Positions 1-11,559 of a DNA stretch of 64,000 nucleotides are shown piece after piece; within the stretch, counting starts at the first letter, position 1; each line of letters opens with the position of its first letter. The stretch is taken from NCBI GenBank assembly GCA_015680685.1, contig MNCI01038211.1, positions 327,859 to 391,858 on the forward strand. Direction: 5' to 3'. This DNA is from Gnetum montanum (lineage: Eukaryota; Streptophyta; Gnetopsida; Gnetales; Gnetaceae). The notes beneath the pieces are model-generated. The model worked only from the letters and a program-made list of their open reading frames with translations, ran no database searches and was not told the DNA's origin. Made by a program: the position numbers and the translations under genes.

Positions 1-807
1 TCCGTTCATGCATTAACATGACCTCGTTAATGCAAAGTCTGTCTTCCGCTATAAATATGCATGCACCCATAGCATTTATAGCATCTTTGACATAGTTGTA
101 ACGAAGCTCTTGCAGTTTTTTTTCATGAAAGTTAGAATATTTCTCAAGTGCCCGCAGTAGGAGTTAGAAGGATGTATGGCTCTTTATTCAAGCGTTAATG
201 TACCTGAGCCCGTTGGCATGACCAACAGTAAAGACGAGCTTTTTGAGCATTCCTTGCAGCATTTGGATTTAACTACTTAAGCATTAAAACATTTTAATAT
301 TTTAATAATTCTAAAAGCTTTTATTTTTATTGCTTTACGGTTACAGTCCTTTTCATAGTTTATGAGAACCATAGGCACGACCATCTCGAACATATATCTG
401 ACACTTGGCAACCCAGTGATGCTTGACGTTTGGTAAATCAGTAGTGGTTAGGATATGCTCAGGATGCGCATACAAGATGAGATCAGTTGTTTATGCTAGG
501 GATAGTTAAGCGATAGAGTAGAGCAATCGTAAAATTATATAGCTTTTTATTTCCTACATTAGAAGAATCAGACCTTAAAGATAAAAAGAAAACTCAAAAA
601 AATAAAAAATCATTTGCCTCAATCTCACTCAACCATCGTTTTAGAATATCACAAGTGAGGTTGGGAAGACAACGACTACTGTAACTGAGGTCTTGCTAGC
701 TAGAATTCTGTGTACGTAAGTGCTTGCAGTCTTAGGAATTTGACCGAGTCACGCATGAACACTTGTGATTCATGTTGTTGGGCATAGGGGTACTTTGCTG
801 CTCATCA
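1..807 (+). mobile_element. LTR of group B (copy B1), left end outside window
   Basis: The sequence matches the LTR at about 42748-43655 through most of R/U5. Shared blocks include the stretch around GTTAGAATATTT, the AATAAAGACGAGCT or TAAAGACGAGCT signal, the TTTGGTAA blocks and the end GTAGGGGTACC-like/CTCATCA. It ends at CTCATCA (801-807). A TATA box lies at 50-57 and an inverted repeat GCATTAAC/GTTAATGC at 10-33. No primer-binding site follows the end, so this is a 3' LTR or a solo LTR. The left boundary and target duplication lie outside the window. Confidence 0.75.
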
Positions 808-3141
808 GATAGTATGACACTCCTTCATGTTATCCATATCACACTTGACAAGTTTAGTTTGCCATAACATCATCTTGGTGCCTTTGTCTCATTAACATAG
901 GCTAACCCATTAAAGTGGGCTAAAAGATTTGACGATGACTGACCATGACCAATTATAGGCTATCTATTTGATGCCATAGTCCTTAAATATATACCTTTAC
1001 TATGGCCTTAGGTGGCCAAAATCTATAATAGCATAGTGAATAAATGCCTAATTCAAAAAAATTATTTAAAGTAATACGGTAATGCATTTCAAACCATTTG
1101 AGAGGTCTCTAATATACTACAAGAAAACTTTTGGTTTTTTGATCACCAAAACTTTCGAATTTTCACTTTTGGCCTGCACCAAACATTCGCTCAATGTTGC
1201 ATCATCATGCTAAACACCTGTGTTCTATGTTTGAATAAATGCCTTCTCTTTGGAACAGACCTTTCTTGCAACCAACTCCTCCAAGTCTCATGAGCTCCAC
1301 TTACATTTTTCTTAGACTAATCAAAAAATGATCTTCCACCAGTTGCCCACGTCTAAAACCTTGCCAGAAAAGCTCTGTAACTAGCCAATTCTTAATAATT
1401 GAAGAAGCAAGCAAAGGTGATTCTCAAGGTTCTAACTCCATGATTCTGACACATTGCACAGTAAAGAAGGGTATGTTAGAAATAGTATAAATGTGTGCCT
1501 TCTAATTCCATTTCCATTTCCTTTGATCTTGAGTAAAGTAAGCAGTAGTGGTAGTCTTTGTTTTAATGTTGGTATGTTTATTTTGACGGATTAAAAGATA
1601 TAAGTATTTTTATTTGAAGAAAAATGGTCTTAGAAGTTTAGGGATTGAGCAAATTTCTAAAATGAGAAAGAAGGGATCAAGAGCCTTGGTGTGTAGCTTA
1701 TACTCCAAAAGGCAAATTCTTCACAAAAAAGTATAAATAGGGATGAATCCCTCCCATTGTAACTTGCCTTGCATTTTGAATTGAAAAAAGGGAAATAAAA
1801 AATCCTAGGATGCCTGTCAAAGAATCTTAGAAATTTGTTGGGCAAACCAAAGTATTCTGTTAGACCAATTATGCTTTTTCATGGAATTTTGCCATGACCA
1901 GCCAAGCCCAGCAGCTCATGTAGAAGTGTCACGATCCTTTTCTCAGAAATGTCACTATTAGGATCCACACAAACAATAGAACAATGTTTGCCCAAAAAAT
2001 CATGTTCTTTTTATTGATGCATTTCAATTTTTAGGTATTCAGCATTTCAATACTGTACTTAAAAATCCTAACAATGTACAAATCAAAACATTTGATTTTT
2101 TCCTAAAATGATAATTTAGGTGATCATGCAATTGCTATTTTAACAGATTGTTTCAAACGAGGTATTGTATCTACACGGTATCTGAAGTATAATGCCATAG
2201 AAAAGTGATCCAGCATCTTCACTTCATGCCTGAAAAGCTTGCCAATTGCATTCAGAACCTCTTCTTAAAACAGATATCATTTGTCCTTTATTGACTATTT
2301 TCTTAGACACACCACAATCTAAAGTTCCCAAAGTCCCAACCACTCCATTGTCTAATACACGCTCCCAATCTCCCACCACTTTAGAAGCACAGTCCCATCC
2401 CAGATAAAATTCCTATACAAAGAAACAAAAATGACATAAATAATAGTTGCTCAAAACTGGTAGTCTGCCATTTGGAATGCTGACTGTGCAAAAATTAACT
2501 ATTTTCTCAGGATAAAACTATAGGCATGCAGGAAGAACATATGTGTTTTAAAATGTCAAAAATATCATATCAAAGGAGGTATTATCAAATAACTGGTTGA
2601 AATTACAAACTATCAGCTGTATTTACTTAACAATGGCTCCCTGTATGCCAGATTCACAGGTACTAAAAATGAATCCATGATTTATCCATCAACAAAAACA
2701 TTTACACAGGACTCAATGTTACAGTCCACATAAAGTCTCCAGGCTCACTGGGAGATGTAAAAAGTCAAAAAATAGTGGTTATTCTATGTTTAAAACACAT
2801 ATATATCCTTAATTAATTTAGTGAAAAGGAGACAAAATTTATTTGCAAACGACAATCCTACTGCATTTCATGATATCCTGGGACAGTAACAATAGAACAA
2901 AATTACAAGAATGAGATTTTAAAGAAAATGAGATTTCAAAAAATTACACCATGATAAATGAAGACATGAATGACCTATTGTCACTGTCTTAACCCTTCCT
3001 GGAGTCAGGGTTTATGATATCTGCATTCTTATAAATGAAAATCTTCAGTGACACCAGATGATCAAGTACAAATTATAGTTAATTTGCAGCTTTACAAATA
3101 CATATTAAAATCACAGAATTCTTTGATGGAACATTAGTACA
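808..3141. other. Non-coding stretch, no gene seen
   Basis: AT-rich sequence without a convincing reading frame or recognisable repeat termini. The last few hundred bases lie directly 3' of the minus-strand gene at 3142-6491 and should include its 3' untranslated region. Confidence 0.5.
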
Positions 3142-6100
3142 TTATACAACAGAATGTACAGGAGTTGGAGGTTTATAGCTGTTGCTTCTGCTGAATAGGT
3201 TTGTCAGGAACAAATCCGTTAAATGACGCATTTCCATTTGACGCATTTCCATTTGAAGTTGCCGGTACTCCATTGCATGATTTGCATCTGCATAAGATTT
3301 TCTTACAGAGACCCTGATTCTATGGAATCCAACATTAAACCCATGATAAAAGGACTCAGTAGATGAGTATGAATATTTTGGACGAGCATTCTCTTGCCCA
3401 CCAAAGTTGAAAGAGCAAGGAAATGATGTTGGAGATGTTCCCTATCTTCCTTTTCAAATGTGTCTCTATCTAAAATTTCTTCTTTGAACTCTCGTGTTGC
3501 ATTAGGCTTGTCTACTTTCAAAAATTCTTCTGTCAAGTTTTGATCCCCAATAGCTGGACCTGCTTCTGAAATTTTTTCATTCAATTCTTCCTCCTCTGCT
3601 AGAGCCTTTCCTATCTCTGAAAATTCGTTTTCCATTTCATGTTTTGTAGTAGCTTTTACTGCTTCTAGTATTTCTTGCTCCAAATCTTGTTCTAGACAAG
3701 GCATTTTTACTTCGGAAGCTTCTTGCTTCAATTCTTCTTCCATAATTTCATTGCTGCTACTCTTCATCGAAGATTCTGATAACGTAGATACATGAGCATG
3801 ATCCTGATGAGGAGGTTTCTTTACATCAAAACATGTGGAAACGGGTGTTCCACTGACTTCCTCTGGACTAGAAAGTGAAGAGACTCCCACCTTATTTTTC
3901 TCCTCAGATTCAATTCCCTTGCTATCATCTTCAAATTTGATGATACATTCTTGTTCATCTCTGTAAGTTTCTACTCTCTTCTCTGTTTTTATCATGGCAT
4001 CAATACTTATGGATTCTATTTCATCACCTTCACTTTCATGTATGCCTTCTAACTTCACTTCAAAATTAGCATAATCCAAAGTAGCAGGGTTGAACAGATT
4101 TACATCACCAAGATCTGAGAAAGAATTTTTTACTGGTTGAAAAACATATATGTCTGAGCTGTTCTTCTGGGGTGTGTTCTGTAGGGATAACGTCACGTCT
4201 TCTTCGCTGCCTTTAGCCTCCATCTTTGCAACATAATCCAAGTTCTCTTCTGGCAGGAAAATTTCATCAAACGTAGAAGACTGGATCTGGTTCTGGCTCT
4301 GGCTCTCAGCATCAACATCTGCCAAAGATGCAAAACTGCCATGATAACCACAATAACTCTGAAGATGCTCAGTTTCATTATGCAGTTCCTGAAACTTAAT
4401 TTCAGGTTCTTTGGCTAACGGATTATGTTCTTCTTCAAGAGTAGTCATTAAAGAAAGAGACTCATACCCAAGCTGAGAATCTATGAATGAAGAAGAATCC
4501 TCCTCATGATGATCATAATCATAATCATGTGCCTGTGGTTGTGTTGGTGTGTAGACTTGCATTTCTAGTTCCTCTAGACTAGAAAATGAAGAGACTCCGA
4601 CCTTAATTTTCTCTTCAGATTCAATTCCTTTGCTATCATCTTCAAATTTGATGATACATTATTGTTCATCTGTGTAAGTTTCTACTCTCTTCTCTGTTTT
4701 CAGCATAGCATCAACATTTATGGATTCTATTTCATCACCTTCACTTTCATATATGCTGTCTAAGTTTATCTCAAAATTACCATCATTCAAAGTACCAAGA
4801 TCTGTGCAACAATTTTTCAGTGGTTCAAGAACATACATGTCTGAGATGTTCTTCTGAGATGGGTTCGTCACATCTTCTTCGCTGCCATTAGCCTCCATCT
4901 CTGCAACATATTCCGAGTTCTTTCTTGACAGCAAAATTTCAGCAAACGTAGACGAGTGGCTCTGGTTCTGGTTCTGGCTCTCAGCATCATGTTCTTCTTC
5001 AACAGTGGTCATTGTAGAAAGAGACTCATACCCAAGCTGAGAATCTATGAATGAAGAAGAGTCCTCCTCGTGATGATGATCATAATCATAATCTTCTGCC
5101 TGTGGTGCTGGGTAGAGTTCCATGTCCACTTCCATGAATGAAGAATGTTTGTAGCTGAGCTTCTTGATGGTTCGGTTTCTTCTCTTCTGGCATTTGAGGA
5201 TAATAGCAGTATCTCTAGCACCTGCAGCAGAAAACTCACCAAAGTTGAACATGCAAGTAAAAGATTTTGGAGAACTTTCCCCATTTTCCTCATTTACAAA
5301 TTCTTCTTTGAACCCATTTGCTGCATACATATTTTCTTCTTCCTCTGCAAGAGCCTTTCCTGTTTCTGAAGATTCCTTTTCCATTATTTCCTTTTCTTCT
5401 TTCAACTCTTTTGCTACATAAGGCTTTGCTGCTTCTGATATTTCATTCTCCAATTCTGGTTCTGTAGCAGAACCAGATTGGCCATACTCCAATGTCTGAC
5501 CCAACTCTTGAGCAACACATTGCTCTTTTAACCCTTCTTGCTCTGCATACTTTTCTGATACTTGTTTAAATTTACTAGGAGATTCTGAGCAAGAATTTTT
5601 CACTGGTTGAAGATTAATATACATACCTGAGGTTTTGTTGTTCTGGGGTCGGTTTAGCAGGGATACGGCCTCATCTTCTTCCTTGCAGTTAGCCTTCACT
5701 TCTGCAACATCTTGCAAGTTCTCTTCTGGCAGCAAAATTTCAGCAAACGTAGAAGACTGGATCTGGCTCTGAATCTGAACATCTGCTAAAGATGCACCCG
5801 CACCATTACAGCCACAAGAATTCTGGTGATGATCAGTTTCATTCTCCAGCTCCAGAGACTTAATTTCAGATTCTTGGGCTAATGTATCAGGTTCTTCTTC
5901 ATGAGTAGTCATCTGGTGATGATCAGTGTCATTCTTCAGCTCCGGAGACTTAATTTCAGATTCTTGGACCAATCTATCAGGTTCTTCTTCATGAGTAGTC
6001 ATCTGGTGATGATCAGTGTCATTCTTCAGCTCTGGAGACTTAATTTCAGATTCTTGGGCCAATATATCTGGTAATTCTTCCTGAGTAGTCATAGCAGAAA

Positions 6101-6491
6101 GAGACTCAAACCCAAACTGGGAATCCGTCAAAGAAGAAGAGTTCTCCTCCTCGTCATCACCATGAGGATGAACATAATCATAATTATGTGCCTGCGCTTC
6201 TGGCGGTGGGAAGACTTGTTCCTCCGCTTCCATGGATGAAGAAGAATGCTTTCAGTTGAGCTTCTTGGTGCCTCTGGCTCGGTTTCTTCTCCTCTGCCAG
6301 TTGAGGATAATGGCAGAAGCTCCAGCACCTACACCAACAATGGTGAGAATGCGCCACAGCATTGTTGCCAAGTAGAATAGAAGGGTAGCCAAGCTCAACA
6401 CCAAGAAGAAGAAAACACCGGATGTGATACAAAACAGATGCACAGAATGCAAGACCAAGAACAATAGCACCCGATGTGATATGACGCACAT
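3142..6491 (-). pseudogene. Membrane-anchored acidic protein with internal duplications, reading frame broken
   Basis: I do not recognise the family. The first ATG is at 6491; a TATA box lies about 155 bases upstream. The N-terminal 60 or so residues hold two to three hydrophobic segments, followed by a basic stop-transfer stretch (NWQRRRNRARGTKK). After this comes a long Glu/Asp/Ser/Gln-rich region. The tail has a short duplicated block (QMEMRQMEMR) and the end SNSYKPPTPVHS. The module RRRNR..KKL..KHSS...DYDYDH..EEDSSSFIDSQLGYESLS appears three times in full or part, so the gene grew by tandem duplication. One frame runs through all of it except TGA at 6252-6254, TAA at 4659-4661 (the duplicate reads GAA there) and a one-base shift near 3437. 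After the shift the frame continues to TAA at 3142-3144. Unlike the nearby transposons, very few codons are broken, so this is a host gene that died recently or has an odd splice form. A role in membrane anchoring of an acidic cytosolic domain is inference. Confidence 0.6.
5823..6092 (-). repeat. Three tandem 90-bp (30-residue) repeats inside the acidic gene
   Basis: Three in-frame copies of a 30-residue block begin MTTQEELP, MTTHEEEPDR and MTTHEEEPDT, and end with NDTDHHQ or NETDHHQ. The duplicate block further downstream (around 4400-4450) has one copy only, so the array expanded after the larger duplication. Confidence 0.85.
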
Positions 6492-6645
6492 ACAGAATTC
6501 ACGGTCAGGAACAATAGCAGTAACAGTGCTTGCTTGATTTCTCACAATTCAGAAATTGGGATCGCAAATTGCATAGATACAGCGCGCGCAGACAATACAA
6601 ATAGGATATCACAATTGAATTTTTCCTGAAATGGATTCTGTTCAT

Positions 6646-6653
6646 CATTTATA
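6646..6653 (-). promoter_or_regulatory. TATA box of the acidic-protein gene
   Basis: On the minus strand the sequence reads GTCTATAAATGATG, about 155 bases upstream of the first ATG (6491). The flanking sequence is comparatively CpG-containing (GCGCGCGC near 6575), unlike the transposons around it. A start of transcription near 6615-6625 is inferred from spacing only. Confidence 0.5.
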
Positions 6654-6699
6654 GACAACGCCTCCTTTCAACGTAAATCTGTCTTGGTTTTGTTTCTGC

Positions 6700-8023
6700 C
6701 TTTGAAGCCCAACGGTATCCAGCGGGTCCGTTTCCATAATAAATTTGAAATTGGAATATTGTTTTACAAATGTATGATCAAATTCAAGGTCTTCGATATT
6801 GCAGGGTGCAGGTTTTGCTTATCCATGATTTCAATTTTTAAACTAAATATTACAAAAATTATAAATTGTACATTACATGTATGAGTTATTCAAGAGTACC
6901 TGGCTTGTTATCCAAGAGTATGGGAAAACCCTACATATAAATTTCAATACGCTAGATCAAAATACTCTAATCATAAATTTAATTTACTTATATAATGTCA
7001 TGCTTACATAATCTTACAGTAATGTAAACAACCCCATTCTATTACCATAAAACTAAGTAATTAATATAGGGAGTGATCATGAAATAATCAATATTTCATC
7101 TGAACATTAGGTTTCATATGTACATTAAGAGAATTACATTAAAATTAATATTTGTAATCACGTAATATAATTCTTCAAAAGTATTATGTTGACTATATTA
7201 TTGTGAGTAGATTAAACTCCTTGCAATCTCCTCTAGCTAGTATGTCTTCTCATACTAAGGCTGCATAAAGTATTCTTTTAGCCATAACATTCTATGATGA
7301 AACTTTGACAAGTGCTCTTACTTATAATAAGACCATGCTAGAGAAGTATGAGAGATGAAATTTTTCATGTATCATAAGAAATTCCACAAAAAACACAGTG
7401 CTAAAGCAAAATAGTCTTTTACATAAAAGAAAATTTAAGATAAATGTAGATGGATTTTAATTTAATGTTCACAATTTGACAAAACTACAAATGTTAAAAG
7501 GTTTAAAAGGTTCAGATACACTATCTAGCATCTAACATTTAGGCTTTTAATCACATCACAAACACACACTCTCATAAAAAAATTTATGGAAGTTTTATTC
7601 ATATGTTCATAGCATCATTTTTTTAAATAGTCCCACCATTACCCTGCAACATTGTCCAAGTAGTCATAGGACTCATAATACTATTTAAATGTAATTTAAA
7701 AATGAAGATTGTTGCAAGATAATAAATGATTTAATAATAAAATGTCTAAATTACAAAAAAATTTTATGAGTTCAAAACTTATTATGATATAAATTTTCTA
7801 TTATTTTTCTCCATTGTGATTTTTCACTATGTTTCTATGTTTTCCCACCTATGACCATTTTTACTTTTGACGTTTATTTTAGCTTCAAGATTAATTATGA
7901 ACTATGCAAGGTTGGAAGGGGATGATCATGCAATGAGATTTCTTGAGTTATCAAAAAGATTAAAAACATGATAGGTGTTAGGGCCCAACCATTTTTTATT
8001 CTTTGATATCTTTGGTGGATACC
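6700..8023. other. AT-rich non-coding stretch
   Basis: No reading frame, LTR terminus or repeat that I can support. Upstream flank of the acidic-protein gene. Confidence 0.45.
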
Positions 8024-8042
8024 TAGAAGGCAATGATTATGG

Positions 8043-8185
8043 GGTGTTGGAACCTTGAAATAATTATAATATAGGTACACCCCTGAAATAATTGTGATAT
8101 GGTACACCCCAAGATAAATAGTCTAACACCCATGATTTGTAGCTTTCAAATCAAGAGTTTAAACACTAGGCTAACACCTCATTGT
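8043..8185 (-). mobile_element. tRNA-like SINE, copy 1
   Basis: Read on the minus strand the element begins near AATGAGGTGTTAGCCTAGTG, matching a pol III box A (TRGCNNAGTGG-like). It shares the head TTAGCCTA, the CTCTTGATTTG block and the GGGRTGTACC block with copies at 8586-8731 and 40378. It is flanked by a 19-bp direct repeat, 8024-8042 and 8186-8204 (TAGAAGGcaATGATTATGG, two mismatches). That length of target duplication is typical of LINE-driven retroposition. Confidence 0.75.
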
Positions 8186-8585
8186 TAGAAGGTGATGATT
8201 ATGGTTTTGCCAAACCCTTTGTTACTATTGAGGAGAACACCTACATTTACCATTGTGTTTTGGACCCTACATTAATTGCATTATACTAGCACATGCATGT
8301 TTGATGACCATCATGATAATTTTGCTTGCATGTGCTTACATTTCTCTGGGTTTCACCCCTACTTACTAATGGACCCAAGTCTCCTAGTAAGTAGGGATGG
8401 ATCATAGAAACACATATTTAGATAAAATAAAAAATAATTTCAATATTAAAGAAGTAAATAGAATAGGTATATGCATTTACAATGATAAAAGAGAGGTTGA
8501 AGTTTCAAGTTTTATTATCTACAATTATTAGCTATTATTATAGAAATATACTTAGAATTGTTAGCCTAGTCTACACACCATGCAT

Positions 8586-8731
8586 AGGGGGTGATAGAAT
8601 CCAAAATAAGTGAAACATTGGTACATCCCAAGATTTATAGAAGTTATAACTCAATGCTACCTAGTAGAATCAAACATGTGACCTTGGTTTGCCAAGCCAA
8701 GACCCATACCAGTAGGCTAACACCTCATTGT
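8586..8731 (-). mobile_element. tRNA-like SINE, copy 2, with perfect target duplication
   Basis: A 146-bp element in minus orientation. Box A-like sequence GTTAGCCTACTGGTATGG is followed about 45 bases on by a box B-like TGTTTGATTCTA, then GAGTTATAAC and TTGGGATGTACCAATG. A perfect 16-bp direct repeat TCTACACACCATGCAT flanks it (8570-8585 and 8732-8747). No poly(A) tail is visible at the 3' end, which closes with TATCACCCCCT. Confidence 0.85.
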
Positions 8732-8747
8732 TCTACACACCATGCAT

Positions 8748-9901
8748 GATCATGTCTATGATAAATGCACATTATAGAAACAATAGCAATATTGAAAATG
8801 TTTATATATTCATAATCCTCAATTATAGTAGTTGTTGTTATATGAATTGAACCTTGCTAGATTGCACTTTGGTTAAACTTATAGCTTGGGATGTAATTAT
8901 CGTCAAAACCCCTTTCCTAGGTAAAAATCTCTAAAGTATTTTGGGATTAAAGGATAGGTTAAAGTAATATCAATAAAAGAGACTACGCTAAAAGCAAAAC
9001 AAACTAATAAGGTTAATCAAAAAGGGTGGTAGTCTCATTAGATCACCTTTATGGATAAAAGGGGTAGACTTAGTATCATTAATAAGAAGAGATTTATCAT
9101 TCTTTATATGTCAACATAATATATAGTATAGTAATTATGTTTTTATTAATAATTTTAACCAATGTTAACATAGATGAAAAAAATGCCCTAAATGGCATGA
9201 TGTAAATGCTCTTAGGCTTGAGCAATTCATGTAATAACAACAAACATAGGATACATGAATCAAAAGATGTGAATTTAATTGATTGAATTAAATGAGAGGG
9301 ATGTGATTGATTTAGACAAGAATATACTTGGTTTTGTTATTTGAGATCCTTTTGTAGTAAATAAAATGCACTCTAACTCAAGCAATACATTTGGTGTTTA
9401 ATCATCACCCACTTATCTTGTAACTAGGTGGAAGAGAAATACTAAGAATATCTTTTCATTTTGAATAATTATGAGTTAATAATGAATCTTTAAAAGGAAG
9501 ATGAAAGAGATTTAGAATTGATATTACATACATTTGCATTCAAATTTCTTTTTAAAACATAAAATGAAGAAAGTCAAGCAATTTTTTTAACATTCTTATT
9601 AACAACTAAAAAGTATTGCTTCAAAGAATTTAAAATGAAGCTTAAATTGCATCTAAATAAAAAAACAAGATAGACATTAACCAAACTAAGAAGTAGATAA
9701 TACAAAGGTACTATACAAGTTACATGAGGTTTATCTTGATGAGGAAATTTATGGATGTTAAAGTTTTAGAATCATATGATTGCGAGAGCACACAAGAATC
9801 ATGTTCAAGACTACTATTTAACATAAGGGACATAATCAAATTAACATGCATATATATATTTGTAATCTACCTTGTTTGAGGGGAAATTGTTGTGTCATGA
9901 G
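8748..9901. other. Non-coding stretch before gypsy element A
   Basis: AT-rich, no gene seen. A TTGGGATGTA block near 8887 resembles part of the SINE body but has no supporting head. Confidence 0.4.
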
Positions 9902-10809
9902 TGATAAGACCTATTTTTAATAAGCTACGATATTGCATCTACAATATCATATCTATGACATCGTAGCCTAACATATGTCATCATTGATGTGATGTAGTGG
10001 GTCTTGTTCACCCCTATAAATACCAATACTTGGTCGCACCAATGAACAACTTTCATTCTACCCTTATTGAAAGTTTTGTAGTTTGTTTTCGTAGTTTACA
10101 CTTAGTGATAGAGTGAACGCCTATAGTGTGATGTTGAACAGTTGAATAGAATCTTTATTTAAGTGGATTGTACTTGGGCATAGTTCATGAATGACAATAA
10201 ATATATAGATTATTTTCCACCATTGTATCATCCACTTAGTTTCTTTATTTTGGTTAGCTATTCTATTTACTTAGTTTAACTTTCATTTCTTTAATATGCT
10301 TACTTTAGCATAGTTCTTTACATTTTTCAAGCACTTTACTTTTCCATGTTCATTAGTAAGGTGGAATGAGTACAACTGGTTTTGAGTGTACAAGTGTAAT
10401 TATTTGATAATCTCAATAGTATTATTACTTGGTTCACCCAATAGCATAACATTTGATAACCCAATAATGGTTACATAAGCCCAAGACGTGCACAACAAGC
10501 TAGGAATTGTTGCTTAATGCCATAGGATAGAATAGAATTACATTTCTATCATCACTTAGACTTAAATTTTATTCTCACTTTCATTATGTTTGTACTTAGT
10601 GGTAACATAAGCTAGCAACATCAAGATATCATGCCTCACTTGGAGTTAAACTATATACTTATAGTTCACTAACTTAAAATGGAAAACAATCATGAACTGA
10701 TTATCAACTTCTAGCATACTTACATTGTCCAGTCATGGATTACACTTTGGTCATGGGTGTGTACTCATAACTTATATGGTAGAGTGTTGGAATCCTGATC
10801 CACTCATCA
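9902..10809 (+). repeat. 5' LTR of gypsy element A
   Basis: Starts TGATAAGACC and ends CTCATCA, directly followed by the primer-binding site. TATA box TATAAATA at 10015-10022. U3 holds nested inverted repeats: GCTACGAT/ATCGTAGC (9924-9931 and 9960-9967) and GATATTG/CAATATC (9929-9935 and 9942-9948). The U3 start resembles the LTRs of element E (TGATGGGACC), and the R/U5 blocks resemble groups B and C. Confidence 0.85.
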
Positions 10810-10828
10810 TTGGTGTCGTTGCTAAGGA
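10810..10828 (+). other. Primer-binding site of element A (tRNA-Asp type, decayed)
   Basis: TTGGTGTCGTTGCTAAGGA sits immediately after the LTR. It fits the plant gypsy primer site TGGCGCCGTTGCCGGGGA with C-to-T and G-to-A changes. Confidence 0.75.
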
Positions 10829-11559
10829 TGTTTCAATGTTTGCTTAATAGTTGATCTTACAAAGTTCATTGTATTAAGAATCAAAAAGTTTATCTTTCAT
10901 ATCTTTAATCAATCTTTTTAACACACACATACACATAAGAGTGTCAACCATATAACATGGATTCTACACTTAAGGGAAAATCATCACCTACCAAAGAAAC
11001 TCAAAAGAGTCATGAAAAGAAATATGATGAAGAAGACTAGAGCGCATCCATGCAAACCAAAATTTCATATGATCATACAAATCCATATTATCTTGATTTC
11101 ACATTTATCTTCCACCAAGATGAATAGATAAGGTGGAGAGATTTGCAAGGAAATGTAGTTTTGCTCCTAAAGATTCAACACCATGAATGCTACAAGAAAT
11201 CCTAATGAGGTTGAACCTTAACCATGCACAAGAGGGATATCATGTTACTAAACACATGACCAGGCCATATCAACCCATAGAAGCATAGGTAAGAAGGGAT
11301 GCTACCATGAAGACAAGACATGAGAACAACAAAGGAAAGAAAGTAACTCACAATGTTATCCTAGGAGAAATAAATGATGATATATTTTTAATGGAGAAAC
11401 TCCACCAAACCCATGAATCCCATTCATAGATGCCTATCATTCATCTAGAGGAACTTGTTAAAATATAATTGCATTCAGCCCTTAAGAAAACAACTAGGAA
11501 AGATGTAGAAGACTCCAAACCTAAGTAAAACTCAAGGCCTAGAGCTTCCATAGAATCAC

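Noticed and set aside
5045-5421. Short frames on both strands inside the acidic-protein gene
   Set aside because: Alternative frames of the low-complexity coding sequence.
6184-6545. Alternative N-terminal frames that start at GTG codons (6489 and 6545)
   Set aside because: The frame that joins the acidic body in phase and begins at the ATG at 6491 explains the hydrophobic N-terminus better.
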